From Pseudoalteromonas caenipelagi (GTDB lineage: Bacteria > Pseudomonadota > Gammaproteobacteria > Enterobacterales > Alteromonadaceae): a stretch of DNA of 64,000 nucleotides. The notes under the pieces are model-generated. The model saw nothing but the letters and a program-made list of their open reading frames with translations. It made no database searches and was not told the origin of the DNA. The stretch is taken from contig NZ_JABBPG010000006.1 of the NCBI RefSeq assembly GCF_013140855.1, positions 1 through 64,000 of the forward strand. Direction: 5' to 3'. Numbering within the stretch: the stretch's first letter is position 1; each line of letters begins with the position of its first letter. Made by a program: the position numbers and the translations under genes. Below are positions 1 to 8,902 of this stretch, piece by piece.

Positions 1-56
1 TGAGCGACTTCGAGTCTAAATTCAGGAGAATAAGTTGGACGAGTTCTTTTTGTCAT
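1..56 (-). CDS. IS3-family transposase OrfA, N-terminal fragment
   Basis: Reading from the ATG at 54-56 on the minus strand gives MTKRTRPTYSPEFRLEVA and then runs off the window. The KRTRxxYSPEFRLEA pattern is the characteristic start of one common class of IS3-family OrfA proteins, which begin with a helix-turn-helix that binds the IS ends. Only 18 codons are present. The identification rests on this short motif and on the 5'-TG end just upstream. Confidence 0.65.
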   Translation of the reverse strand, partial: MTKRTRPTYSPEFRLEVA

Positions 57-99
57 ATTTGCACCTAATCAGTTATGGTGATTCTATCACCTCTAATCA
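1..99 (-). mobile_element. IS3-family insertion sequence, end fragment
   Basis: On the minus strand the sequence from 99 starts TGATTAGAGGTGATAG, has the 5'-TG of IS3-family ends, and leads after about 40 bases into an OrfA start at 56. The first three bases (TGA) also form the stop codon of the tniQ-like gene, so the insertion seems to have cut that gene. Only one end lies in the window, so the inverted repeat cannot be confirmed by pairing it with its partner. Confidence 0.6.
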
Positions 100-1023
100 G
101 GTGGCCAAATTTATTGTGCCACTACAATGGTCTGGCTTTAGATTTTTATTCAACTCAGGTTTAACTGCCAAAATATGAGCTACATTTAAATCCGACAAAC
201 AATAATCTAATAAAAGGTGTTTGAAAGGGTGCTGATTAGCATTAGGTTTCAGAAGGTTAGAGAAGTATTTATAATCACGTTCAGATTCAGGCATTAACTC
301 TGTATAAGGGAAATCCAGCTCTTCAACTAGCCTTGCAAGTTCAGTCGCTAACAACGTCCTACGAATACTCCCTCCTTTTGTCACATACCCTTTACTTGCC
401 AAAATAGGCAAGTAATCTTTTTTAGGCTGCTTACCTGATTGTATTAATTGTAATCTTCCTAGTGTGTATCTAGCAAAGTCAAAGGCTTTATCATTGCAGT
501 CGAGAATTTTACCACACTCACAAGGTAACAATCCTTCATGGACTTGACTAGCTTCACGCAAAGGCTCGTGAATAAGCCATACTGGATGACTAGAGCAGCA
601 TTCAATTCCCGGTACCTGATGCTCAATATGCCAATAGGCAACCCCATACTGTTTAATATCGTTCCTTGCACATAAAGGGCAATATTTTAACGTCAAACAT
701 TCGTGCTCCCTAAAGTTCGCTAGTTGGCAGCTTCTGAAACCATGAGATGAATATAAAGCTGAGTCGTAAATTTTTTGATTGTGCGAAGGCAAATAGTGCC
801 CAAAAAGCGGGAATAGCGTCTGAGAAAAGTATAGACTATTTACAGACTCCGCCGCTTTACTCGCTATTTTGATAAGATTTGATGTGAGATATGGATGGAG
901 ACTTACTCTTGAGCTTCCAAGTAGCCAGCAATAATAACTAGAACGGCTGACACCAGAAACCGTTAGCCCTCGAATCAATCGGCTAAATAATGTTTCACTA
1001 GGAAGCGCAACGGGTAATCGCAA
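97..1023 (-). CDS. tniQ: TniQ/TnsD-family target-selection protein, probably truncated
   Basis: TniQ-family proteins link the TnsC ATPase to a DNA target; in Tn7, TnsD binds the attachment site at the end of glmS. The 308-aa product starts with the usual TniQ opening (RLPVALPSETLFSRLIRG) and has a zinc-binding section with Cys115-x2-Cys118, His132/His135, Cys142/143 and His146, then a Cys168/Cys170 pair. The only usable start is TTG at 1023, because a stop lies a few codons upstream. The stop codon comes from the end of the adjacent IS3-family element, so the original protein was probably longer; Tn7 TnsD is roughly 500 aa. It is unusual that about 9.5 kb of cargo separates it from tnsC. The family call is firm; whether it still works in targeting is unknown. 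Confidence 0.82.
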   Translation of the reverse strand: MRLPVALPSETLFSRLIRGLTVSGVSRSSYYCWLLGSSRVSLHPYLTSNLIKIASKAAESVNSLYFSQTLFPLFGHYLPSHNQKIYDSALYSSHGFRSCQLANFREHECLTLKYCPLCARNDIKQYGVAYWHIEHQVPGIECCSSHPVWLIHEPLREASQVHEGLLPCECGKILDCNDKAFDFARYTLGRLQLIQSGKQPKKDYLPILASKGYVTKGGSIRRTLLATELARLVEELDFPYTELMPESERDYKYFSNLLKPNANQHPFKHLLLDYCLSDLNVAHILAVKPELNKNLKPDHCSGTINLAT

Positions 1024-1034
1024 AACAAAGTCTA

Positions 1035-1087
1035 AACTTATTTCAAACTAGTATAACTATAGATAACTGAGTGTGCACCGTAAAAAT
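1035..1087 (-). repeat. Imperfect direct repeat, copy 1 (upstream of tniQ)
   Basis: About 43 of 54 aligned positions match the copy at 8665-8718, with the shared core TATAGATAACT and a GTGCAC-containing block. It lies immediately upstream of the tniQ start. On the minus strand it contains TATACT-like promoter sequence, so it may be a shared promoter or operator, or a scar of module insertion. Identity was counted by eye. Confidence 0.6.
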
Positions 1088-1226
1088 CTTTAGCTCTTAT
1101 CATTTAACTCTGTACGCTTTTTTACTTTAATAGTTCAAAAAGCCAACTAAGCAAGAGTCATCCATTATGTAGTTGTCCGTTATAACTGACCACCACAGTT
1201 TACTGATGATATTCAGTGCTAACCCA

Positions 1227-1484
1227 TTATTCATCAAGATCAATATTGTCAGGAAGCTTTAAATTTCGCATATGATACATCATGTTTGCGTTAAGGCGAG
1301 CTTGTTCATTAACACTGAGAAAATCAATCCGTCCATTTGGGAGCTTTCTTACTTTGAGAATTCCTTCCATAGATATATTAGCATTCACATGAAACTTACC
1401 TTGTTTAATAATATTATGCAGATAGTGAAATCGTAGTTCGAATTCCGACCTAGTCTCTGGTGTATCATATGTTTCAAAATTCAT
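1227..1484 (-). CDS. Small protein of AVAST type I-like operon
   Basis: This 85-aa acidic protein has no motif I recognise. The ATG at 1484 follows a strong GGAGG ribosome binding site and lies 13 bases after the stop of the protease-STAND gene, so it is the last gene of the same minus-strand operon. The predicted type I AVAST systems include an MBL-fold hydrolase, a protease-STAND NTPase and an additional small gene, and this matches the position of that small gene. Its function is unknown; a partner or regulator of the STAND protein is a guess from position only. No membrane segment or signal peptide is visible. Confidence 0.7.
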   Translation of the reverse strand: MNFETYDTPETRSEFELRFHYLHNIIKQGKFHVNANISMEGILKVRKLPNGRIDFLSVNEQARLNANMMYHMRNLKLPDNIDLDE

Positions 1485-1497
1485 GAATCCTCCAATA

Positions 1498-4400
1498 TTA
1501 TCCGAAAGAAATTAGCCCAACAGGTTCTAGATCCAACTCAAATACCCAAATCAAACTTAATCCATGTGGTAGTCTGAGAGCGTTAGAATCAATCGATAAG
1601 AAGCATCCCTCATTGATCGGAGCTCCTTCGTATGTTTCTTTGAGTCGCCCTGACTTCCACCAACCTCGCTTCAAGTTGGAATTGCTTGCCCCAGTTATCC
1701 TCATGAAGTGCGTAGTAGGTATTGCCGGTGTAAAACTACCAAAATACGCAGGTAAAGCTTCAACATTGGCACAAGTGTCAAACAAGCTAGTATTATCTAG
1801 TGAAGGCTTATCTGTTGATAAGAATCGCCCAGAAGGCAAAGGAAGATTTTCTTGACTGTCAGTAAGGTACGCTGTCAGTCTAACTAATCTCAGTTGGTCT
1901 TTGAGCCAAACTCTTTCACAGTAGTCTAAATAAATACTATTCCCATGTGCCGGTATTGGTTCTTTAGAGCGTATCCAATTTATAGCTTGGGATTCAAAAT
2001 TTGTGATTCTTAAGTTATCCAAACGAGTTGGATTATACTTTCTGAAAATGGCTTCGATATGTTTGTACTCAGGTTCCTTTGCAACATTATGCAAAGCTAC
2101 ATGAAACGCGTAACGAACTTTATCGGACCAGCGGTTAGGGCGTTCTGCATTTCCATAATACCCTTCAGCCAACAACTGTTCTAATTCTAAGCTAGCTTCT
2201 ATCGATAGTGGAGAGCATATTTCTTGCAGTATTGATTCTGCTTGAGCCAGTACAGAAGAACTCACCACGCCTAGCTTCATTAATCTGGGCCAGTTGGATC
2301 GAATACATTCCGCCCATGTAGGTAACTCAACATCATCGGATGTGCTTTTATTAGTTGCACCATTGAAGCGAGCCGCCAATGTATCCAAAGCCTCGTCAGC
2401 AGACTTTAATCCTTGCACTGCAGCTTGTCTAGTAATGCGTACTAAAACTGAATATCTACCGATATGTTTGCAGTTTTTTTGTATCGAATTAAAGTCAAGC
2501 TCTTGAGCCAGAGCTTCCCAGGCTTGTTGTGATATAGATGTTTGCTCAAGAGCACCACAAATTAAGTCGGGATGAATGCCACTGTTCATGGAAAAAGCTT
2601 TAGGTCCAAATAATTGAACAAAATCTGGGTAGCTCTTTGACAGCCAAATCAGCATCTCTGATGCTTTTTCGCGCCTCAGCCATGTAGGGTGTTCGATAAC
2701 ATGAAGAATTAGCTTAGCTAAGCAATCAGATAAACCATCATCATTCTCCAGAAACGTATATGTATCAGCCTCTTCTAGACTTCCAACCATTAAGCTAGTA
2801 TGTTCATTCGTTAGTTTTAGGAGCTGGGCTTGTTCGTAATAAGGGCAATGACTTGCTAACCATGTAATTAAACTTTCTGCGATTCGCCAGCTCTCAGTGT
2901 AACGCTTACCCACGATTAAAGGTGAAAGCAGCTTAACTAAATCAGAAACAGAGCTATCAGTTTGCAGAAGTATTGATTTTCCTTCCTTAACAACCGATGT
3001 AGACTCATTCCATAAGGACCACCCACCATCTTGAATAGCATTCATTGCTGAGATGACTTCTTTTTTTGCTTCTGAATTATTCTTTCGGCGTAGGTGTCTA
3101 GACGCATTAGATAAGGCTACATTAGCCTCTTCAATAGAGTTAGATCTGCCAAAAGTCCCTGGAAAGTGAATTGTATCGGAATCTTTTGTTTCTGCTTCTC
3201 TATTATCAGATTTTGAGCCTTCTCTTGATAGAGTTTTAGTCAAGTCTGCACCTGGTTGGGCGATGCTCTCCGGGAATCTTGCTGCGAAAATTCTTTTGAC
3301 ATGCTCATTTAAGTTGGATGCTAACGATGAAATGAACTCTGAACGGTCATTTAAACTATCAAATTCAGACTCACAAATAATCTCCACCCTATCAAGAGCT
3401 AGGTCTAGCATGGCATTATCATTTGCTAACTTGTTGATTAAAAGGCCATAGGCAAGCGCGAACTTGTCTCTGTGGCGTGAATCGCCAAATTGGAAGCACT
3501 CCAACAGAGCCCAACATAGCTGCCAATCTGCCTTAGGAATCAGAGGGGTAATGAGAGATAGAATTGAGTCTTGTTCTTCCAGAGCTGCTCCTGGGAAACG
3601 AGTGCCTCTTAGCGTTGAAATTCTGTCTATATCTCCACGAGTAACGTCTTGATGCATTTGTTCAAGCGCTCCGTAGGTTTGGCGAATAAAGTAATTTACA
3701 GCGCTTTGAACGGAGCCTCTTTGACACAAAGCTCCAATGAAGTCTCGTTTAGCGTATCGAACAAAACGCTGGAAAGTCATCTCACCATCCGCGGCATCTA
3801 GTAGGTCTGCTATTTGACATATGACTTCTGGTTCAACGATATATTCTTTGTCAATAGACTCTAGCGCAGTAATACTTAAACCTAGCTGATCTTCCTTATA
3901 CCAACTAGGTCCCATGGAGAATGATAAGACAAGTTGATAAGTTTTATTCGCTTGGTCCGCGGCATCTAACCTTGCATAAAGTGGAATTATACTTAACAGC
4001 TCCGGAATGAGCTCATATCTATTCTCTAGGTTAGATGTTACGTATTCTTTCCAACGATCCAGCAATAGAAATGCTTGATCCTCTACTTCTACGTCTAATG
4101 GCTTACTAACAACTGTTGTTAGAACTTGGTTTAGAATACTTCTAAAGCCTTCTGAGTAGATACCACATTGACAGTCAAATTGCTCCTCGATAAAATTCAG
4201 CAAGTCACAAATTCCACTAGGATATATATCGATAATTAACTCTGTAATTGATTGATATATATTAGGAATAATACTCTCTGGCAAGCCATATGCGTCTTCC
4301 CATTGCACACGCTGTGCGAGACTGAATTTTAATTGTTTTAAAATATCTCGATTTAGAATTTTCCAGACTGCTTCTAACTCTATTGTGTCCCCGATTTCTT

Positions 4401-7236
4401 TGAATCGTCTTGCTGAACCATGACACCAAGCAATTGACCTACATATTGAGTCAACACCATTTATCCATGTATCTGGTGATAGGGGGGATAAGCTAGGGCA
4501 GGTAAATTCAGGATCAATAAAAGCTTTATGCTTCCATACTGCTATACCATTTTCTAATTTAGAATAATCAATAGTAACATTGTCATCAGCAATAAATGAT
4601 ATGGATAAAGGTACGTCATTAGCATGCTCTCCTAGCGCCAAAACAATACTTTTAGGCGCACCTAGGGATATATAGCAATCAACTATACTCAAATGTACTT
4701 TATTCTGCTCATCCCAAGCATCTGAAACTAAAGTTTCTACATCAGAAAAAACTTGACCAAGTAATTCCTTGTCATAATTCACATCATATCTTTTGCATAG
4801 ACCCTGATATAACGGAGCTGCAAATACTATTGGTTCTGCTATCTCGCTTAACGGTCCGGAGTAAAACTTTCGCAATTGAGAAATGGACATGTAACTGCTA
4901 ATTAAGCACATCGATGCAGCCTGCATGTAAGTTATCATTTCACTTCGAATAAGTTTGCTTGCTTCTTTATCTATTACAGTTTTGTCGATAGCTTTCATCC
5001 AATAGAACTGGAATTTAGCAAGCAATAATCGTGAGTTATCATCCCCTGCACGAATTTTTATAAGGAACTGCTGTATTTGAAGGTCATAGATATCTAAGAA
5101 TTCTCGATAAGAAAGTTCATTCTGTTCAAGAGCTTCTGTTAAGTACTTCTCTACGATACCTAATAACTCTAGAGCTTCCTCATGGCTGTTTGAATCCACA
5201 AGTTTCAATGCAACGATAAGTGTCTCTTCTAACGGTATAATTAATTGACCATATCGACTTACATGCTGCAAAGCTTCCTGTTCTTTCCCAATAGAGATCA
5301 AAGCATTCGCCGCTAAATCAGCAGATTGAGCAAACAATGTGTTATACCGGAACTGAATTCTTTGGCAAAGTAAAAGGATACGAACTGTTTCAACCAGGCT
5401 ACCAAGCTCTGTTGCTGCTTTCAAAACATCTTTAAGATCTTCTAGAAGAGTATCAGGCTCGATGCCTTGATACACGCACTCGTCAATCCATTTTTGAGTA
5501 CATAGATCTACCACTTGTGCTTTGTCAGTACCTTCAGCTTTAAGACCATGGTAAATTAAATTGAGCAAGCAGTATTTTTTTTGTATTTGCTTCTCACAGT
5601 GTTCAGCTAATCGCAGCTGCACATCCTGTTCTCGTAATGCGGTCTTCTCGAGAAGAAAATCAGAAAAAGAAGAGTGATATATCGTCGTTTCAGTTGGGCT
5701 CAACAACAAGTGTTGTATTCTTCCAAGAGTACCTACAAGTATGGCTTGTTCATTTGGGTTCAAAATCTCTGTAAAGTGACTGATGGGAATCCCCCAACGC
5801 AAACGAACCGCTATTGCTAGCAAGTTTACAGCGTCGTTATCCTCTTTCAATTTTAGCCACAATAAGTCGTAGTACTTTCGAATGCTGCCGTCGATTAATG
5901 GCAAATTTTCTAGTTCGTCACTACTTGTACCTGAGTTCACGAGATCGATTAAGTAACGAAGATATAGTGGATGCCCTTGCACTCGTTCGCAAATCAGACT
6001 TACAGTTTTTGAGTTAGCGTGCTCTGCAGTAAGAGCACCATAACAAAAATCTTGAACTGCACTATCACTGAGAGAGGGCATAGAAATGCATGATTTGCGG
6101 TTTAGCCTATTACCTAATCGAGTCGCAAACTGTTCAAAGTTTGGTGCAGAAAGAACAATTACCACTCCTGATGGTAGTGTCATAGGTAATAGACCAATGA
6201 ACTTAGTCAAGGTGTCTGCATCTTGTCGTTCGACTTCATCAAGTCCGTCAATAAATAGTATCCCGGTTTTCCCATTAGAAGAGTAAGTTCCACTTAACTG
6301 TAACAATAGCTGCTCTGTTTTATTTATTAGTTCTGGGTAATCGAGCGTTTCTTTGCGTCCAGGAGTGCCTGTAATGAACATCGAAACTTGCATGTTTAGC
6401 CAGTTGAAGAACTCTTGTGGTTGAGCTAATCGAGTTGCATTTTTGGAGCTTTTTCTTGGAGTAAAGCTGTATGTTCCGAAGTGTTCTAAAGAAAGTGTTT
6501 CTGGTGAATAAGCCTCACAAAATGTTGATTTACCAATACCATGAGCCCCGTTAATGAAAATATAACTACCGGTTTTTGCAGAGATAAAATCATCGAACTG
6601 TTCAGTGAATGCCTTCCTAGAGGCTAAGCTTTGGCTGATTGAATGTTTTTTATTCGTTTCAATAGCTATGCCAAAGCTGTTCAAAAAGTCACGTATCCTA
6701 GATATAGATATAACTCCGATGGTTTTTTCTATGGAAACTCGAATAACACCAACACAAACATCGTTGCAAACTAGTGCCGCTCCGGAAAAGCCTTGATAGT
6801 CGTTTAAAGATATAGGTTCATCTATGCTTATTTCTATATCTGAGCCTAACTTAAGACTTTCGAAAGTTTGAACAATCGATCCTTCTAACCGATGTCCCAT
6901 AGTTAGCTTACTAGTAGGCCACCCATAGGAATAGAAGCGGTTTCCTCCTAAAGGTAATAAGTCACTAAGCTTGATTGGAGAGATATCACACACAGCTTCT
7001 AACTCTACTAAAGCGATGTCCAACTTTACGTCATGTCCAAGAACATGAGCTTTCAGTACTGAAGGGGGGGAACTAATATTATTAAAAGTGACACTTACCT
7101 CTGAATCACTTTCAATTGCTTTGGCTACGCAATGGTAAGCAGTTAATACGATTTTCGATGTGATTAGTGAGCCTGTACTAGACTCATCACCACATTCAAT
7201 CTTACAAGTTGCCACTTTCATTTCAGTATCTAACAT
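1498..7236 (-). CDS. Trypsin-like serine protease fused to STAND NTPase (AVAST type I-like)
   Basis: This 1912-aa protein has a chymotrypsin-fold protease at its N-terminus, with His35 in TAYHC, Asp73 in LDIALVEL and Ser151 in GFSGAAL. A NACHT/STAND-type ATPase follows, with Walker A at about 230-238 (GAHGIGKST) and Walker B at about 327-334 (LFIDGLDE). The remaining ~1400 residues are helical, TPR/HEAT-like, and suit a sensor. STAND defence proteins of the Avs group recognise phage proteins with the C-terminal repeats, oligomerise, and activate the N-terminal effector; here that would be proteolysis. I chose the ATG at 7236 over an in-frame ATG at 7263: AAGGA lies six bases upstream of it and it starts 2 bases after the MBL gene stop, which suggests translational coupling. 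Phage recognition is inference from the family. Catalytic residues look intact. Confidence 0.85.
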   Translation of the reverse strand: MLDTEMKVATCKIECGDESSTGSLITSKIVLTAYHCVAKAIESDSEVSVTFNNISSPPSVLKAHVLGHDVKLDIALVELEAVCDISPIKLSDLLPLGGNRFYSYGWPTSKLTMGHRLEGSIVQTFESLKLGSDIEISIDEPISLNDYQGFSGAALVCNDVCVGVIRVSIEKTIGVISISRIRDFLNSFGIAIETNKKHSISQSLASRKAFTEQFDDFISAKTGSYIFINGAHGIGKSTFCEAYSPETLSLEHFGTYSFTPRKSSKNATRLAQPQEFFNWLNMQVSMFITGTPGRKETLDYPELINKTEQLLLQLSGTYSSNGKTGILFIDGLDEVERQDADTLTKFIGLLPMTLPSGVVIVLSAPNFEQFATRLGNRLNRKSCISMPSLSDSAVQDFCYGALTAEHANSKTVSLICERVQGHPLYLRYLIDLVNSGTSSDELENLPLIDGSIRKYYDLLWLKLKEDNDAVNLLAIAVRLRWGIPISHFTEILNPNEQAILVGTLGRIQHLLLSPTETTIYHSSFSDFLLEKTALREQDVQLRLAEHCEKQIQKKYCLLNLIYHGLKAEGTDKAQVVDLCTQKWIDECVYQGIEPDTLLEDLKDVLKAATELGSLVETVRILLLCQRIQFRYNTLFAQSADLAANALISIGKEQEALQHVSRYGQLIIPLEETLIVALKLVDSNSHEEALELLGIVEKYLTEALEQNELSYREFLDIYDLQIQQFLIKIRAGDDNSRLLLAKFQFYWMKAIDKTVIDKEASKLIRSEMITYMQAASMCLISSYMSISQLRKFYSGPLSEIAEPIVFAAPLYQGLCKRYDVNYDKELLGQVFSDVETLVSDAWDEQNKVHLSIVDCYISLGAPKSIVLALGEHANDVPLSISFIADDNVTIDYSKLENGIAVWKHKAFIDPEFTCPSLSPLSPDTWINGVDSICRSIAWCHGSARRFKEIGDTIELEAVWKILNRDILKQLKFSLAQRVQWEDAYGLPESIIPNIYQSITELIIDIYPSGICDLLNFIEEQFDCQCGIYSEGFRSILNQVLTTVVSKPLDVEVEDQAFLLLDRWKEYVTSNLENRYELIPELLSIIPLYARLDAADQANKTYQLVLSFSMGPSWYKEDQLGLSITALESIDKEYIVEPEVICQIADLLDAADGEMTFQRFVRYAKRDFIGALCQRGSVQSAVNYFIRQTYGALEQMHQDVTRGDIDRISTLRGTRFPGAALEEQDSILSLITPLIPKADWQLCWALLECFQFGDSRHRDKFALAYGLLINKLANDNAMLDLALDRVEIICESEFDSLNDRSEFISSLASNLNEHVKRIFAARFPESIAQPGADLTKTLSREGSKSDNREAETKDSDTIHFPGTFGRSNSIEEANVALSNASRHLRRKNNSEAKKEVISAMNAIQDGGWSLWNESTSVVKEGKSILLQTDSSVSDLVKLLSPLIVGKRYTESWRIAESLITWLASHCPYYEQAQLLKLTNEHTSLMVGSLEEADTYTFLENDDGLSDCLAKLILHVIEHPTWLRREKASEMLIWLSKSYPDFVQLFGPKAFSMNSGIHPDLICGALEQTSISQQAWEALAQELDFNSIQKNCKHIGRYSVLVRITRQAAVQGLKSADEALDTLAARFNGATNKSTSDDVELPTWAECIRSNWPRLMKLGVVSSSVLAQAESILQEICSPLSIEASLELEQLLAEGYYGNAERPNRWSDKVRYAFHVALHNVAKEPEYKHIEAIFRKYNPTRLDNLRITNFESQAINWIRSKEPIPAHGNSIYLDYCERVWLKDQLRLVRLTAYLTDSQENLPLPSGRFLSTDKPSLDNTSLFDTCANVEALPAYFGSFTPAIPTTHFMRITGASNSNLKRGWWKSGRLKETYEGAPINEGCFLSIDSNALRLPHGLSLIWVFELDLEPVGLISFG

Positions 7237-7238
7237 GA

Positions 7239-8417
7239 CTATTCCTTGGTGATTTCTATCCACTTAGTAGCGTCTTCTTCAACAATGAAAGTAGCGCCTG
7301 TAGTTGTTTCGAAATCTCTAATTTCTCTCGATTCTGGAGTCGAGTAGTTAAAATAGAGAGTCCTCGTAAAACTCGCCTCCCTATCGACTATTGCTCGAAG
7401 AAGCTCAATATCAGGGTGGTTATGTTTTCTTCCATTCGAGGAAATGAAATACATTGGAGCATCTACGGTGCTAAGTAGCTCTGGGCTAGTATTATAGTTG
7501 CTTCCGTGGTGAGATATTTTAATTGCATCAAACATCATGGACTCACCTTGTGACTTCATTTTTAGCAGTTCTTTCAAAACCTCCTCAGCCCACGCGTCCG
7601 CAAGCATCAATACTCGAAGGCCATCAAGTTCGATAACAGTCGCGATAGAGCTTCCGTTAGTTGGTGAGCTGTCTGGTTTGTATATGTCTTCGAGATTTTT
7701 CCTGCGTCCTGCAGATATGAGGTTTTTGCCTCTAGCTTGCCCTTCACTGCTGTGCTCAAAATTAAGTTCGAAAGCATCGTCGATTGCTTGGTTCGAACCT
7801 ATAGAACCGACAAAGCCATAGCGTCTTAAATCCCGCTTCCATGACTTAATTAAGCCATCTAGTCGTTCTTTTGATGGTGTTAGCACCTTTACAAAACCAT
7901 CTTGAAATAGCTTGTTTTGCACATTATTGATACAAACGCTTTGACTTCCATCACCGTTATTCCAGACATACTCTCCAGCATGAATCAAAGATGCTAATGT
8001 TGAGCCTTGACGTGCGCTGATTTCGTCGTAATTTGAGGTTGCTTTGAGCTCTTTGGGGTGACCTCGTCTATTAATTGCATTTATGACCTCAAAATCTTGA
8101 GGTGATAATTCAATTTCATCCAATGAAGTCAGACTTCGTAGGCTGTTGTGCCAGATACCTTCAACAGGAACAATATTATTTGTTTCTGAATGGCTGTTTA
8201 AGAGAAGAAAGCGAATGATGCCTCCAATGTGATCAGCATCAATGTGAGTAACGATTACTAAATTTAAACATGCACCTCGACTTGCGATCTCTTCTAGGTC
8301 TTGTCGTATGTATGAGTTGAAAGTTCTGGCATATCCAGCATCTATAAGGATGTTCGTCTTGTCTGAGCTTATTAGAAAAGCATCCCCGTTCTCTGCGGGG
8401 TACATCTTGATTCTCAC
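7239..8417 (-). CDS. MBL-fold hydrolase, ComEC-like (AVAST type I-like)
   Basis: This is a 392-aa metallo-beta-lactamase-fold protein. The metal site motif HxDxDH is at 58-63 (THIDADHIGG), and a second His-containing block SHHGSNYNTS lies near residue 295, as in ComEC/Rec2-type MBL domains. There is no signal peptide or membrane segment, so it should act in the cytoplasm. It is the first gene of an operon with the protease-STAND gene (2-base gap) and the small gene at 1227-1484. MBL-fold enzymes cleave phosphoesters in nucleic acids or nucleotides, or other substrates; the substrate here cannot be read from sequence. The pairing with a protease-STAND protein is the signature of type I AVAST systems as I recall them. 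Confidence 0.85.
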   Translation of the reverse strand: MRIKMYPAENGDAFLISSDKTNILIDAGYARTFNSYIRQDLEEIASRGACLNLVIVTHIDADHIGGIIRFLLLNSHSETNNIVPVEGIWHNSLRSLTSLDEIELSPQDFEVINAINRRGHPKELKATSNYDEISARQGSTLASLIHAGEYVWNNGDGSQSVCINNVQNKLFQDGFVKVLTPSKERLDGLIKSWKRDLRRYGFVGSIGSNQAIDDAFELNFEHSSEGQARGKNLISAGRRKNLEDIYKPDSSPTNGSSIATVIELDGLRVLMLADAWAEEVLKELLKMKSQGESMMFDAIKISHHGSNYNTSPELLSTVDAPMYFISSNGRKHNHPDIELLRAIVDREASFTRTLYFNYSTPESREIRDFETTTGATFIVEEDATKWIEITKE

Positions 8418-8902
8418 GGCACATCCTTACGTTCATAGTTGCATGTAAAAGACTAACGAATAGCTAAGCAAATAGTTTTATACTTTTCATTTTGCGTAAC
8501 TTCAAGATTTTCTTCTAACTATTTGTGAGAGCTTTAAAAAAGCTTAATGACTTACAGTGAGCTTAGTTTGTAGTGGCAAACTGAATATAGAAAACTATGA
8601 GGAGGTTTATAATACTCATACAAAGCTCCGAAGAGAGGCATGTTTGTCATAACTGGGTTAATTTAACTTATTCCAAACTAATATTGTTATAGATAACTTT
8701 AGTGCACACCTTAAAAATATACTGAATAAGGAAATAGCGGCATCCTTCGTTAACAATTTTAATTTTTTGTCCCCCACTGTTTGTATATCACATAGCAAAT
8801 CCCCACAACTATTAGCTTTTTTAAATAAGCGACTACAATTAGTGAGTAAAAATGAGCGGTTATGTGCTCAATTGTAAATACTTTACATTCACGGAGAAAG
8901 CA
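8418..8902. other. Divergent intergenic region between AVAST-like operon and Ntn hydrolase gene
   Basis: These 485 bases separate two divergent cargo modules, so both promoters should be here. The region is AT-rich and contains the second copy of the repeat at 8665-8718. A minus-strand reading frame at 8759-8980 overlaps the N-terminus of the Ntn hydrolase gene and has no ribosome binding site or recognisable content, so I do not call a gene. Confidence 0.5.
8665..8718 (-). repeat. Imperfect direct repeat, copy 2 (upstream of MBL-STAND operon)
   Basis: This is the partner of the repeat at 1035-1087, in the same orientation, about 7.6 kb apart. The two copies bracket the MBL/STAND/small-protein module. 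This copy lies about 250 bases upstream of the MBL gene start. It could be a promoter/operator shared with tniQ, or one end of an inserted module. Confidence 0.6.
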
